A stretch of 47,208 bases of DNA from Trichosphaerium sp. ATCC 40318 (lineage: Eukaryota > Discosea > Flabellinia > Trichosidae): assembly GCA_038496445.1 (NCBI GenBank), contig JALMLS010000366.1, forward strand, positions 1 through 47,208, written 5' to 3'. The notes under the pieces were generated by a model. The model saw only the letters and a program-made list of their open reading frames with translations, made no database searches and was not told where the DNA came from. Below, piece after piece: positions 36,010-47,208 of the stretch. The position numbers and the translations under genes are program-made. Within the stretch, counting starts at the first letter, position 1, and every line of letters begins with the position of its first letter.

Positions 36010-38758
36010 TTAAGGTTTCATTAGTCCCTGAACTGATTGTACCTGTACAGGAGCAGTTTGTGTTCTTTCTGACTTTGTCATACGCAGTGGAAATATAGTT
36101 TTTGGCTTTAAGAATAAAAGTAGTAATATGACGAAAACAAGTATCACAATAAAGCCCAACACGCCACCAATCAATGAGTATTGTAATGACCTATTTTCTT
36201 CCCCGTTTTCTTCGTTGCACGTGTTAATATCAAATACCGCCCAAAGTCTATTTCGTGACTCTATTTCAATGAATTAGTGAGCGACAAGTTTGATTGATTA
36301 AAGCTACAAACTACTTACGCTCTCCAACTCCATCTCTTTGACATGGAATATCAGTAGTTATAGTCATATTACTAGTATCTATTACACAGTTCTCAGAAAC
36401 GTTCATTAATACTACACGTTCAACCACTTGAGCTTCTTTCAGGTTAATGGTTGATCCTAAAACAAGGCATTAGAAAAACAGTACAACAACTCCTATGCAT
36501 ACCTGACATATTAGCACAGCCCTTTACAATAAATTCAGTTCCAGCAGTCATTACTATTACTCCCGAATCCCAAGTCAAGTTTCCTGAGAAAGCATGTGAG
36601 TAAACTTAACAACACTGACAGCAAGACGGTTTACCTTTAATGACAACCTTTGATGTATCTTGAAAATCAATAAGGTCATTCACCACAATGTTACTCCCTA
36701 AGAAGCATTCTCCGTTGGTGCAATTGAAGATTTTAACTAAGTTGTTTTGAATCACTGGCGATTCAGCAGGTTGCAACGTCATTATTGGTTGTTCTGTTTG
36801 AGGAACGGAGGGAACAGGTTTCAATGTAGGTGGAATTGTTGTTGTAGTTACTGGAAGTGTTGTTGGTATACCTCCTAATATTGGAGGTTGCTCTGTTGAT
36901 GAAAATACAGGCGCAATTGTTGGACTATACGTTGATGGTGAATTCACAGGCGCAATTGTAGGACTATACGTTGATGGCGAATTCACAGGCTCAGTTGTTG
37001 GCCTATACGTTCCTGAACCGAGTGGTACTACTCCACTATCTTCGGATAACCAAAGATCTAAGTAGAAGTCAAATATTTCAATTTTGGTGCGAGCAGAAGC
37101 TCTTTCTTTTTTTGTTCGTTTTTTGGCATAACGCACAGTTACTTAGTTTGTACACTAAAATTTGGTTTCCGCTAGTAACAAACATATTTCCGTTTCCATC
37201 AAAACCAGAAGCTCTTGCTTGTTCGCTTGTAAGCCGTGAGGCTAAGACATGGCCTTTACTGGGTTAACACGGAAGAAAACGAATAGAAGTCAACACGTGA
37301 CAGTTGATGTTTTTTTTGAGGTGCTAATAGTACCTGTTATGTTCATAACGTATACTCCTTTAGTTCCAGCAGCTAAAAATATATCTTTGCTTGGATGTGA
37401 GTACAATGCAGCTTCATCAAAGTTTTCGTTTGGAGGTGCATCAAAGGAAAAGGCTACCGTATCGTAGTAACCTTGTATCAATTAAGTTAGTTATCTTGCT
37501 GTTAAGTTGTTGGCGGTGTCATTGTACCTTTCATGAAACCATATATTGTCTGTCTTGTAGCTGACAGGACAATACCACTTGAGAAAACAGTAACGCTCTA
37601 GTATTTACAATAAGATATATGTTGTGTTTCGTAGGTTTAGTTCACCTAAGACATACTTGTGGTGAACTACTTGAAGCTACTTCTGGTGTAGTATACGTTC
37701 CCTTATATCTATCTTAAGGAGAAAATCAGCGTAACAATTAACTAAGCCAACACAAGGCCAAATCACTCTATTTCTTCTTTTTTTCTTTGTTCGTTTTGCG
37801 TACAATTATTAATGTCGTATTGCTGAATACCGCCATCAAAAAAATCACCGGGTACTCCATGAATAGAAACAAATATATTTTGTTCACTCTTGTCAGTACA
37901 GATCTGTTTGTAGTTGCCATTAAGTGCTCCAGCCAAATCAAATCCACTCACCCATTGGTTCAGATTATTGAACTTGACCTAAAGCAAATGAATCAGTGTC
38001 AATCAAGTACAATGCAAGTTTACGATGTCTGTAGATTGTCCTCCTGTAGCGAACCAACCCTGACAACTCGTACAAGTTACTATACCTACAAACCCTTCAT
38101 GAGAACAAAATAAAAACTAACAGAAAACGAGACGGATATAATACCCTGTGGATGATTGTATCTGAAGCCGTAAAAGGTATCAGCTTCCGTCCAAGTTTCA
38201 AGCTCTCCAACTTGTACTTCTAAAAGGAATATCAGAAAATCAAAAAGACTACGCTCCGAAATGGACATGTAGACATACCTTTAATGATATCGTAAAAAAT
38301 AACAACATTCCTTGACGAGTCTGTAATTGCTACTAATCCTTCACTTGTAATCGCTATATTTTGCACGTGTCCAACAGTAAAATTATATAGTGGTTCCGTG
38401 TATATCCCATCTTAACATGGTAGTAAGTATCACCCAATACGTATTGTAATCTTGAAAAAACTTGGCAAGCAAAAATAGACAACGAAAAGAATCAGACGCG
38501 TTTTTGAAGAGAATGCCGGTTCGAGCACGTGATTTACTCCGGGAAGAATTTATGAGTTAGGGAGTTATAATTATTGGCAGGTTCCACCCATAAACGTGGT
38601 GAGCGAATATCTACGCCTAAAAACTTGAAATGTATTTCTAAAAAACGTGCTTTTCAGTTTCCTTCCAAAGGGTAAATCAAACTACACTTACCATCACCTG
38701 AAGCATTTGTATGTACGAAATAAAGTACGAAAATAAATAATAGAGGACGTATGTACAT
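36010..38758 (-). CDS. Type I membrane protein, propeller-like ectodomain and Pro/Thr stalk
   Basis: Minus strand, ATG 38758 to TAA 36010, about thirteen exons. It begins with a signal peptide (MYIRPLLFIFVLYFVHTNAS). The ectodomain has repeated beta-strand patterns such as GHVQNIAITSEGLVAITD, DIFLAAGTKGVYVMNI and MFVTSGNQILVYKL, suggesting a beta-propeller (NHL/Kelch-like) fold. Next is a stalk with imperfect repeats of SPTIAPVNSPSTY and a Thr/Pro-rich mucin-like segment, then a Cys-containing beta region (CTNGECFLGSNIVVNDLIDF). A transmembrane helix (YSLIGGVLGFIVILVFVILL) follows, with a short basic cytoplasmic tail ending GLMKP. It is probably a cell-surface adhesion or recognition protein; no ligand can be read from the sequence. 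Splicing was deduced by eye, and one acceptor near 37250 is chosen to keep frame. Confidence 0.75.
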
Positions 38759-39278
38759 AATAAGCGCTGTTTGACTGTGAAATCTGTAAATACTGAAAAA
38801 AAAAAAACCGGAAAAAAGTTATCTCCGAAGAGTGTTAGCCTTTCTTGAGTAAACGATGTACATCAGAACTTCTTGTTCCACAAAATTACGACAATACACA
38901 AACAGACTGTATTGAAAATTGTGATACGAACTTACACGTCCGTGGAATATTCTTTATTACTTCGCTATGGAATTATGTACTTAACTTACTCAAATATAAA
39001 GTATGCTATGGTTCAACAACACAACCAAAAAATTCTACTTTACACTAACTTCACGTCGAATACATTTCAAGTTTTTCGTTGACGTGAAGTGTCGCAATAA
39101 ATACCCATGTGAACCTACACAATGGCAAGTCTTGTAGTTTATTTTAAGACTCAAGTTGTCAATGTACGTTGATACAGCAGCGTCAGATTCATATTACCAA
39201 TTCACAGCCTTCTTAAGCAGAACAGCGCTATAATTATTCTTCGCGTATGTTTAATATTATTAAAGAACAAATTTGCAG
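38759..39278. other. Intergenic
   Basis: About 520 bp between the start of the type I membrane protein gene and the end of the TKL kinase gene. Short frames at 38845-39082 have no ATG or motif. No feature is supported. Confidence 0.5.
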
Positions 39279-41560
39279 TTATTTACGTATATAAGATAAA
39301 TCAGGTGAGCGAGTTTGAGGATGTACGTGATTTGGAGGGGTGTTGAACTGAGGTCTTTGGTAGTTGCTTTGTACACTATAACCAAGAGGTTGTTGAGGAG
39401 GAGCAGAGAAGTTCATTGGAGTATAATGAGGACTAAGAAGAATAAGAGAACAGAAAACAAAGATTACACCCAAAAAAAAAACCAAACGTACCTTGCTCGG
39501 TTAAAATCAGTTGGATGAACATGAGGTCTTCCATATGGTATCTGATTAGATCCAGCGTAATGAGGTTGAGGTTGACGTTGAACTTGAGGATTAGAAGGTG
39601 GCGGTGTATTATAAGAATTGCGAAGATGATTATTACTATTATTGACCTGGAGAGGTTGGCTCGCACCCTGAGAATAAACCCTAAAGTAAAAAAAAATCAG
39701 AAAAAAGCTCGTAGTTTACTACAGCTCAAATCGTTCAAATTATCCAAAGATTTGTTCCCCAAACCTTGAAAACACCGTGTTTACAAGTGAAATAAAACGT
39801 AGTGTTTATGTGCGCGTAGGGGGAAGAAAAAAGTAGGATTTGAACGAATAGAACTGAAAAACGCATAAAAGTCATCACGTGATTTTTTTGTAAAAATTGT
39901 TGGTTGAGAGTATTCGTTTTGGTAAGAGTTGCTAAGGGTAAACAACGTGCCTGGCAATCATTGTGTTGACTTCATCATGTTTTTTACTTTGGAGTAAATA
40001 CTTGTAAAGGACAGTTAAGTCTTCTTCTACTTTTTGATTGTTTGAGAGATCTGTGTAATGCCCAAGAACACTCATTTGTTCGTTTTGAGGAAGTGATTGA
40101 AGAACACCTTTTATAACCTGTCTAATCATAGCATCAAGTTGATAAACAAGCTAAAAATAACAGAGCGTAAGAATCTAAAAATCAAAATACCAAATAACCC
40201 GAAGCGAAAAAAGGTGTTTTCGTGAGTAAAAAATAGCCGTACCTCACGTGCTTTTGGGCGTTTCATTGGATTAACGTTGACACAAGGTAATACTAAATCA
40301 GAAGACTAAATAAAAGGGTGAATGACAACTAGAAAGATTGACAAACGCGGGAATAAACCAAAAAAAAAAAGTACCTGGAATCGTTGTGGTAGTAAACAAC
40401 GAGCAGTGCGTTGGTCCCAGTAAGGTAGCTTTAATTCAAAAATTTCATATAACACAAGACCGAGACTGTATATATCAGCAGAGTAGTCATAGTGGCCACC
40501 CATCTTAACCTCTGGAGCCATCCTAAAAACAATGAGAAAGTTTATAATCAACAATCATTCGAGCTTTAAAAAATATACGTACCACAATGGAGTACCACTG
40601 TTTTGTGTCATTAGACATTGTGCAGGTACCTGCTGTCCTGTCTTACTACCAATTTTACGTGCAGATCCGAAATCAGTGTATTTACAAGAGAAATCAGCAG
40701 CAACAAGTATGTTCATAGATTTGACATCTCGATGTAATACACCCTCGCTGTGAATAAACGCAAGACCAAGACAACAGTGTCTGGCCATACGCATACGATG
40801 TAATAAACTTAATTTAGTCTTTTTCCTAGGAACCAAAATAAGTTGTCGAACAAATAGCAAAAGAGAATCAAGCAGGTTTTTGTTTCGTTTCCCTATTTCC
40901 GGAAATACGTACACATGAAGCTGATCATAAAGACTTCCATTTGGCATAAATTCCATTACAATTGTAAGTATTTTATTAGTAGTAGCATATCCATAAATCT
41001 TAGCTACATAATCGTTCTTGGTCCTCCTAAAACAAAATATTAAAAAAAGCCAAGAAATTCTGAAAAAAAAAACAAAACAAACTGTTGCGCGTCGTGCCGC
41101 CAAATTATAATAGCTACTTTCATAGCCTAATATTAAAAATTCACGTGATAGAAAATTCATGAGAAAAAAAAACACTCTCATGAAGATTGCTATTAAAAAA
41201 TGCTCAAATAAAACCCGTACGCCATCAAATCGACTTCTTTCTGCCATTCTGGCACTGCATTAGGTACATGAATTTCTAAATCTTTAATGACCACTTGACC
41301 ATGAATCCCTGCCGCTGTTCCTTTGAATACTATACCATAACTACCTAATAAAAGGGTTAAACTAGAAGCCCAAAAAAAAAAATATTGGCACGTGATCAAA
41401 ACAAGTAAAACAAAATTCTCCGTTTGCTCAAAAAACAAGGATTACTTTCACCGCATTCATTTGGTTTATTGGAGTTGTACTAAGAAAATAAAACAACAAC
41501 GCGTTGTGGATTGGTGAGAAAAAAGTTCTCAATTATTTGCGTAGTGCACGTCACAATCAT
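39279..41560 (-). CDS. TKL-type protein kinase with Gln/Pro-rich tail
   Basis: Minus strand, about ten exons. The kinase starts almost at the N-terminus: ATG 41560, then YNSNKPNECGES joined to SYGIVFKGTAAG. Motifs: the VIK lysine (GQVVIKDLEI), MEFMPNGSLYDQL, the catalytic loop HRDVKSMNIL, DFG in YTDFGSARKIG, TPLWMAPEV and DIYSLGLVLYEIF. The glycine loop reads GESSYG, so the second Gly is Ser. This is the tyrosine-kinase-like group; specificity is unknown. A helical region (LVYQLDAMIRQVIKGVLQSL) and a tail rich in Gln, Pro, Asn and Tyr follow, ending LSYIRK. Phases of the first two exons fit, but the start is the least certain part. The donor after NTMIAR looks like GCACGT. Several introns carry CACGTG. 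Confidence 0.82.
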
Positions 41561-41639
41561 ACTGTTGTCCTTGCAATAATGCGTCGAAAGCAAGAAACAA
41601 CCCAAACGATGATGTAAAAATAAAAATTAATGCCACAAA

Positions 41640-42001
41640 CTAGTTTAGGTTGTGGCATTCGCATTCTCTTTCATATAGCTTGGCGTTGTATGTACCTTTA
41701 GCGAGATGTGGAAATTCGCGTTTCAGTTGGTGTGCAGCGAACTGTATCAATCCTCCTTGGTTTTGTCGTACAGGTTGTTGAGGACGAGCGTCTGTAAACG
41801 AAAGATAAGCATACGGGTAACTTTGGCGGGTATGACGTAAAATACAACAACCACGTCATGTAAACATAAAAAACAAGCTTTTGGATGGAGCTAATGCCGT
41901 TTTTCAACAAAACATTCAGCAAGCTACAAATAACGGCAACACAAGTGCGCGGTGTAGTTAAACCAAGCGTTAATTTGGGAATTTAAAATCGTACAAGCCA
42001 T
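41640..42001 (-). CDS. Small two-exon gene, 53 residues
   Basis: ATG 42001 starts a seven-nt exon (ending at 41995) with a GTACGA donor. It joins 41791-41640 with matching phase and gives MAYARPQQPVRQNQGGLIQF, then AAHQLKREFPHLAKGTYN and a cysteine-containing end (ERECECHNLN). A stop follows at 41640. The central part is a likely amphipathic helix. No family is recognised. It lies between the TKL kinase (same strand, downstream) and the NDP kinase (divergent). It could be a mitochondrial or regulatory microprotein; this is not shown. A seven-nt first exon is unusual, so the model needs transcript evidence. Confidence 0.4.
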
Positions 42002-42240
42002 TTTATTCCGTTTAGGCGCTAATGAACTAGAGTTGTGCAAGGCTTATGGTTGTAAGCGATGAACGCGTTAACTATTTAATGACTGGCTTTTGACCTTTTC
42101 TTGTCGGCTTTTTTGACATTTTGTTGGGCGACGAACTGCTGAATAATCCCACTAGCGAGGTACACGACCATTATACGTTTTTGAGACCTTAGTGCAAGTG
42201 TAACCTTATTTAGAAACGGAGTTGATACCAGTTGAAGGAA

Positions 42241-44538
42241 ATGTCATACATACTCACCAGTAGAACGTTGCTTCGTAAGGTAACTTTGTTTTCTGGACTT
42301 GTTTACTTGCGATCGTCCTCCCGCTCACTCCATTGTAGCCATATCGTAATAAGAATACTATTCGCACTTCCAAACGTCATGTCGCGCATTGGGGCGAGGA
42401 TAAGCTAACATGGGCCGTGCTTACGCCTAGGACAATAGGAAAATCAATGCAAGGCGGTGTAGTGACTCGTTTGCTCTCAACGCCAGGTACAAAAACTTTT
42501 TAACCAAAAAAGTAGTCCAACTGCTCTGCATTACTCTTAGCGGCATCATACGCGAAAACGATAGCGCTAACCGTTATATAATGCAATTATTATCGTTTTG
42601 CTTATTGGCGACTTTAGGTCTTGAAATAGTAGGCGCACGCATGTATGCACCATCACGTACGCTCTAGATTCCTTTTGCTTCAAAAAATAACAGCCCACCA
42701 AGAGGAATTTGTTTCAGAGATGATGGCTGCGCATAACAAGTATTCAGAAGACAAAGAAAACGCTGAAGCAATAAAAGATTTTGTAGAGCTTAACTTTGGA
42801 CAAGAAAAATCTAATGCACCTTACCCAAATCACTGCATGCTGTGCTTGCTAAAAGGTACTCATATCCGCTCTTTGCATTACCCCTCTTTTAACAGCATAG
42901 AGCGCTTGGCGTTTATGCCATTGGGATTTTATTTGCTCGCTTGTCATCCGTGCACAGTCCACACAAACTTTTACGTTTTTTTTGAATATTTTTTTTGTAA
43001 CTGGAATGTTTAGGTCCTGATGCTCTTAACACTGTAAATAGTGTTGCCGGTCCTCATTTCCCATCACCTGCAGGATTTGGTATGCCTTTGGGAGACATAG
43101 GATGACCATTGCTTTTGCATTCTAACTTGATGATAGGTCGTACTATTCGTGGTACTTTTGGTGAATATAAAAAAATTGATGGCAAAGTTTTGCGGTTTCA
43201 GCCAAGTATATTTGTCCCTGATAATGAACGCCTAAATGACGCTTTTCTTGAGTTATTTGGTACTTCATTAGCTTGTTTATTTTGTGTTCTTTGCTAATTG
43301 TAATTTAGCCAAGTACGCTGAGAAGGACGGAGGGATTTTGGTACGCAATGTACTTTAATACTATGATGTTTAAAATAATGACATTTCCTTTTTTTCTAAA
43401 TAGTCAAATGAATGGTATGAGAAAAACTACCCTGATACAAATGGTAAGCTTTAAAAGAGATAGACGAGTAAATTAATTGTTTTTTTCACCTTTTTTTTTG
43501 ACTTTTTATGTTTTAGGTGATGGAATCCTTGATAAACATGAAACATCGCTTGTTATGATAAAACCTGATTCCCTTGAACGACCTTCTTCATTACCTGGAC
43601 ATATTATGGATTTACTTGGTACTTAAAGAGTTCAATTTTGTTGGCAGTTTTTTTTTAATTCATTTTTTTTTTCAGGTACTACTGGTTTGACAGTTGTTGG
43701 TACAAGGCTTATTTCTATGTCCCTAAATGACGCCAAAAACTTCTATGGATTTTTGGAGGGTGTATTCGAAAAGAAATTACGTCCAAAAGGCAAGCATGGA
43801 GACACTAACGCTTTTTTTCGTTTGACAACTATTTTTTTTTTGGTTTCGTTTTTTTTTCTTAAACTTGTTCACGTATTAATGGTGGTTTTAGTTCAACAGA
43901 CAATTAAAAAGCAGTTAAGTAATGCTTTCGAGTTTGAAGTTACAGACGAAGAGATTGACTCTGTAACTGATATTTTCCAAAAGAAGAATGCTAAAAAAGA
44001 AGTAACGAGCATTATGGAGTATATGTCTGGGTACGTGATACTTTTGTTTTGGAGCATGTTATCCCATAATATTCTTATTTTTTCTTCATAGATTGGATAT
44101 AGATAAAGTAACTGATCCTGACGCTCCAGGTCCAGCTAAATGCTGGGCGTTGTTGTATAGAGGCGAAAAAGCGATATCAAGTACCAATCATCAACTTTTT
44201 TTTTGCGGTTTAGTGTTTCTTCATTTAACGATTTCTCTACTTAGCTATGAGGAATAAACTTGGCAGTACTGATCCAAATAAAGCTGATGAAGGGTCTATA
44301 CGTGCAGACTATGGCAAAGATATTATGCGTAATGGTGCACATGCTAGTGACTCTGAAGAAAAGTAAGTTTTTTTTTGTTTCAGTTTTGCACCTTTTGGTT
44401 AAATGGTTTTGTTTTTTGGTTTTAATACTTGTGTTCACTAGTGCAATACGTGAGAGAAAGATAATTGGTTTAATGGAAGATACATCTTCATACGAGAAAA
44501 AGATAATTAAAAGTTATTTAGATCATGTAAGCAAGTGA
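42241..44538 (+). CDS. Tandem nucleoside-diphosphate kinase, likely mitochondrial
   Basis: ATG 42241 starts a 39-nt exon encoding MSYILTSRTLLRK, spliced to PYRNKNTIRTSKRHVAHW. This N-terminus is rich in Arg, Ser and Thr without acids, a typical mitochondrial presequence. The first NDPK-like domain begins LTWAVLTPRTIGKSMQGG and contains FPSPAGFGRTIRGTFGEY, but has no NxxH-GSD motif, so it appears inactive. After a linker (NEWYEKNYPDTNGDGILDKH) the second domain has SLVMIKPDS, GSIRADYGKDIMRNGAHASD (His nucleophile present) and a helical C-terminus ending DHVSK at TGA 44536-44538. NDPK exchanges phosphates between nucleoside di- and triphosphates through a phospho-His. About 13 exons; the intron 43790-43891 seems to start with GC. 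The catalytic segment reads GAHASDS where most family members have VHGSDS. Confidence 0.85.
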
Positions 44539-44956
44539 TAAAAACTTGTAAAAAAAAAAGTCAGAAGAAAGTGTCAAATGATTTACTTTATTTGTTTGTC
44601 ATGTTAGATTGTTATAACATCATGTTACCATTGTTAAATATATTGCTCCTCTGAATCATTGATTCTTTGGTTACATACGACATATTGATAATGTTGCACT
44701 GGCAATACCTTCGCACTGACAAATTACAAACAATGCTAGTACTATGTTGTGCATAACAATACCTTGTCTACCTGTGGCAATGATAAACAAAGACATAAAC
44801 AAGAGCAATGTAATTTTAAGTGAAGTGCACTGTCCATCAAGTACAGTACTTATTATTGCAGTAGCATTTATTTTATGCTGGCGTTGTGGTTACTATATAG
44901 ATATACACTCGCTTAATCACATCTATAGCGGGATACTTTCGCATTAGTACCAATCG
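44539..44956. other. Intergenic between convergent genes
   Basis: No gene supported. A short plus-strand frame at 44744-44947 has no ATG or motif. AT-rich 3' flank. Confidence 0.5.
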
Positions 44957-45310
44957 TCATGAAACCATTATAAGTATTACATCTTCCAGCACTAGGTGTT
45001 CTCTGATTGCATCGTTTACCGCAGTTTTTCTTGCCTGGTATGTGGTCATACTATACTTAGAAGTGAGTCGAAAGTTGAACAGCGTAGACAATGGAGAAGT
45101 GCATACGCCATCATAACTCGTTTTAGGGCAAGATCCCCAAATGTCAGAGCAAAAAGTTCCCGAACCTCCCTCAGTTTTTTCATACAGCCTTGAACACCAT
45201 TTGCCTATGCACGCTTCTGCCTCTTCGTCATTTCCTGATACAGGACATGCGAACATAATGAGTACAAAAAGAATAGCCAAGGATAGCGTAGGTAAAGATA
45301 AGTTGCTCAT
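44957..45310 (-). CDS. Small secreted cysteine-containing protein, 117 aa
   Basis: ATG 45310 opens a frame with a clear signal peptide (MSNLSLPTLSLAILFVLIMF, ending PVSGND). The mature part has five cysteines in its first half (EACIGKWCSRLYEKTEGG, TFCSDIWGSCP, DGVC), consistent with a disulfide-stabilised domain. The second half is Thr/Lys-rich. No family is recognised. The cysteine part is likely extracellular. A GTATGC donor inside DGVC could start an intron, in which case the true C-terminus would differ. Confidence 0.6.
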   Translation of the reverse strand: MSNLSLPTLSLAILFVLIMFACPVSGNDEEAEACIGKWCSRLYEKTEGGSGTFCSDIWGSCPKTSYDGVCTSPLSTLFNFRLTSKYSMTTYQARKTAVNDAIREHLVLEDVILIMVS

Positions 45311-46761
45311 TGTGAGTGATAATAATTTTTTGAGTGAAAAGGTGTAGAGAGTTTTTCAAGAGTTTGTCCGATGTAATCCCGATTTCACATAACACGAAAC
45401 TACACGACTCTCATGACTGTACACGAGGACCACATACCTAAGGCAAATGTTGCCTGTTGAAATAAGCCAAAACTGGTACAGCGAACAACGTCAGCTGCCT
45501 GTTGTATTAAGGAATGTAACAACATCCGCAAAAAAGGTTGTTATCTTTTTGTAGCACATATAGTGGTTTATTTTTGTGATTGCTTTATTATGTACAGATG
45601 TACTAGATGAGGTGTTGAAGGCCTTGGCAAGTGTGTAATCTATTAAAACCCAGCGTCAATCAAAAAATGCGAGCTAGAAAAATGTACAGTCAATATAGAA
45701 ATACTACATACACTACCTCTCTACTTTCGCTACCTTTTAGTAGCACTGTACTGGTAGTTTGCTCTCGCTTGCAAACGCCAAAGTGCCTTAAAATAGGCCC
45801 ATACTATAGGTTGCTTTGTTGATTTGTAGTAGCAATAAATAGAGCATCAAACAACGACAGTAAGTAGTCGAGGAATTCGTGATTCATAGCAAGTCTCTGG
45901 TTTTTATCAATGGCAAGTATTTGCAAAATGCTATCAAGGTGAGACTTTTTTTGTTAGAAAATAGTTGTTCTCAACTTGCTGATTTGAACGCGTGATATGT
46001 CCGAAAGAGAAAAATCAAGCCGTTATATACCTACAAGCACTGATACGTGGATTACTTGTAAATATATAAACCGAGAAGGTTGAGAAATAGAGTTGTACAT
46101 TAGAATGACCAACTTTTTTTGTGGGATTCCAAAGGATAATGCGTAAATGTTAATACCCGCCCAATACTTCTATGTGTAAACGAAAGCCTAAACTGGGAGT
46201 TATCCAGCAGTGCATTATCATTTGAATACGAAGTACTAAGACCAACTCGCAACCTTATCACGACAGCAACAGGATAGCAAGCAGAAATCACCCACCTCAC
46301 CCTCATGGTTGTATAAAAAATATCCCAGTGTCCTTTTCTTAAACTCACATACGTGGTGTCAAAACACTTCCAGTGCCTCCCTTTTCGATAAATCCCAAAC
46401 GCTCGCTCTGCGCTCAAGCTATCTGTCAGGGACAGATATGTTCCTTTCCTCCCAAAGATCATCTAGCTATCTCAGGTTGGTTGATTGAGGATGTGGTCTA
46501 AACACAGACATAATTTCAAAGGGAAAAGCTATGTACGAATAAAATTTTAAGACGTAAAATGCGTACGTAAGTTTTTTTGCCAGGCAAAAACAAACTGCTT
46601 ACTTTTTTCACAATGCAAGTTAAACTAACCATTTTTATTAAACTTATACAAGTACTGGCGCTGATCAAGTCAAAAATCCACCCAAAGCCTAGGTACTTTG
46701 TTATTCAATGCCTTAATAACCAGCCACATCTAGAGCTCTGGACACCATCATTTTGAAAACA
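45311..46761. other. Gene-poor stretch with an LRR relic
   Basis: No gene is supported apart from the relic at 45592-45650. The minus-strand frame 46100-46462 (120 residues) starts with ATG but has no motif and no neighbouring exon, so it is left uncalled. Confidence 0.4.
45592..45650 (+). pseudogene. Single decayed leucine-rich-repeat unit
   Basis: The DNA here (around AGGTGTTGAAGGCCTTGGCA) resembles the repeat unit of the 19-23 kb family, which reads GAAGGTTTGAAGGCATTGGC at the same place. It covers about one repeat and breaks at an in-frame stop. It suggests that members of this family once lay, or inserted, 22 kb away from the main cluster. Confidence 0.5.
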
Positions 46762-47187
46762 TCATAAGTTGACAGAGAAGTGAAGAATTGAGTAGTAATG
46801 AAAATATGAGTTTGCTGTAGTCATTGTGCTGCTTTCCTCTTCATCTGTGACTGCTCCTTCATACATATGAGAAGTGAATAATAGCTGTAGGTACTCAAAA
46901 ATAGAGTCCATTGTGTCTAGAAAGAAAGCGTTAGCTAAAGAGCTTGGTCCATTCTCAAAATTCAAATAGAAAAGGGTAAAAGGATTACCTTCAGGGCAAT
47001 CTGGGAACTTCTCACAGAACTCACTAGGTACTATATGGTCGTCTTTGTAGATAAATATAGCCATACTACAACCTTTAGTTTTATAAAGGATATTACACCA
47101 CAACGAGAACTCATGTATTGATCTGTGTAGTTTTGTGCCGAAGATTGGATCATGTACACGGTATTCACCAAGTACAATGTTGTACAT
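46762..47187 (-). CDS. Hypothetical protein, 141 aa
   Basis: ATG 47187 opens an uninterrupted frame to 46762. The protein starts MYNIVLGEYRVHDPIFGTKL and includes AIFIYKDDHIVPSEFCEKF and FYLNFENGPSSLANAFF. It is acidic and Tyr/Phe-rich, with well-mixed codons and no low-complexity bias, so it is likely real. No domain is recognised. It lies at the window edge, and 5' exons beyond 47208 cannot be excluded. Confidence 0.5.
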   Translation of the reverse strand: MYNIVLGEYRVHDPIFGTKLHRSIHEFSLWCNILYKTKGCSMAIFIYKDDHIVPSEFCEKFPDCPEGNPFTLFYLNFENGPSSLANAFFLDTMDSIFEYLQLLFTSHMYEGAVTDEEESSTMTTANSYFHYYSILHFSVNL

Positions 47188-47208
47188 TATTAAACAATCG
47201 TTTCCGTA

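Noticed and set aside
46100-46462. Minus-strand frame of 120 residues
   Set aside because: Starts with ATG but shows no motif, no signal peptide and no neighbouring exon. Left uncalled.

Overview
This is a dense, intron-rich nuclear stretch from a microbial eukaryote. It is AT-rich (roughly 36% G+C by eye) and full of short spliceosomal introns, mostly about 40-100 nt. UAA, UAG and UGA all end genes here, so the code looks standard. The best lineage marker is a complete villidin gene: WD40 propeller, three PH domains, gelsolin repeats and a villin headpiece. That architecture is known from Dictyostelium, so I infer an amoebozoan or a close relative, not a named species. All exon models were assembled by eye from reading frame, splice signals and phase, so individual boundaries can be off.

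Layout. At 1.5-3.9 kb is a CaMK-type kinase, followed by tRNA-Glu(UUC) at 4.05 kb. Villidin fills 4.6-11.6 kb with 36 exons. A coiled-coil/basic protein (12.6-13.7 kb) and a short-chain dehydrogenase (14.0-15.4 kb, minus) follow. At 15.74-17.70 kb is a complete 1961-bp pogo/Tc1-like DNA transposon, with 45-bp terminal inverted repeats, a TA target duplication and a broken transposase; it may sit inside the intron of a small gene. From 19.0 to 29.5 kb lies an accessory island of F-box proteins with very regular 23-24-residue leucine-rich repeats. It holds two intact genes, two frameshifted ones and relics. The island also contains a small cysteine-rich gene and a patchwork of gene fragments: an F-box 5' end, an inverted ~680-bp copy of villidin with its introns, and a Ras-like 3' end.

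From 30 kb on, ordinary cellular genes return: a NOP53-type ribosome-biogenesis protein (minus), a degenerate mitochondrial-like tRNA, a four-TM protein (minus), an atypical Rho GTPase (plus), a type I membrane protein with a propeller-like ectodomain and Pro/Thr stalk (minus), a TKL-type kinase with a Gln/Pro-rich tail (minus), a 53-residue gene (minus) and a tandem nucleoside-diphosphate kinase with a likely mitochondrial presequence (plus). The end of the window holds a small secreted protein and one unrecognised ORF.

Together the genes suggest a motile, signalling amoeboid cell (villidin, Rho, CaMK and TKL kinases). Three window-wide signals stand out. 5' splice sites are mostly GTAC-type; about six introns begin with GC; and the palindrome CACGTG occurs about 39 times, against roughly five expected from base composition, often inside introns.
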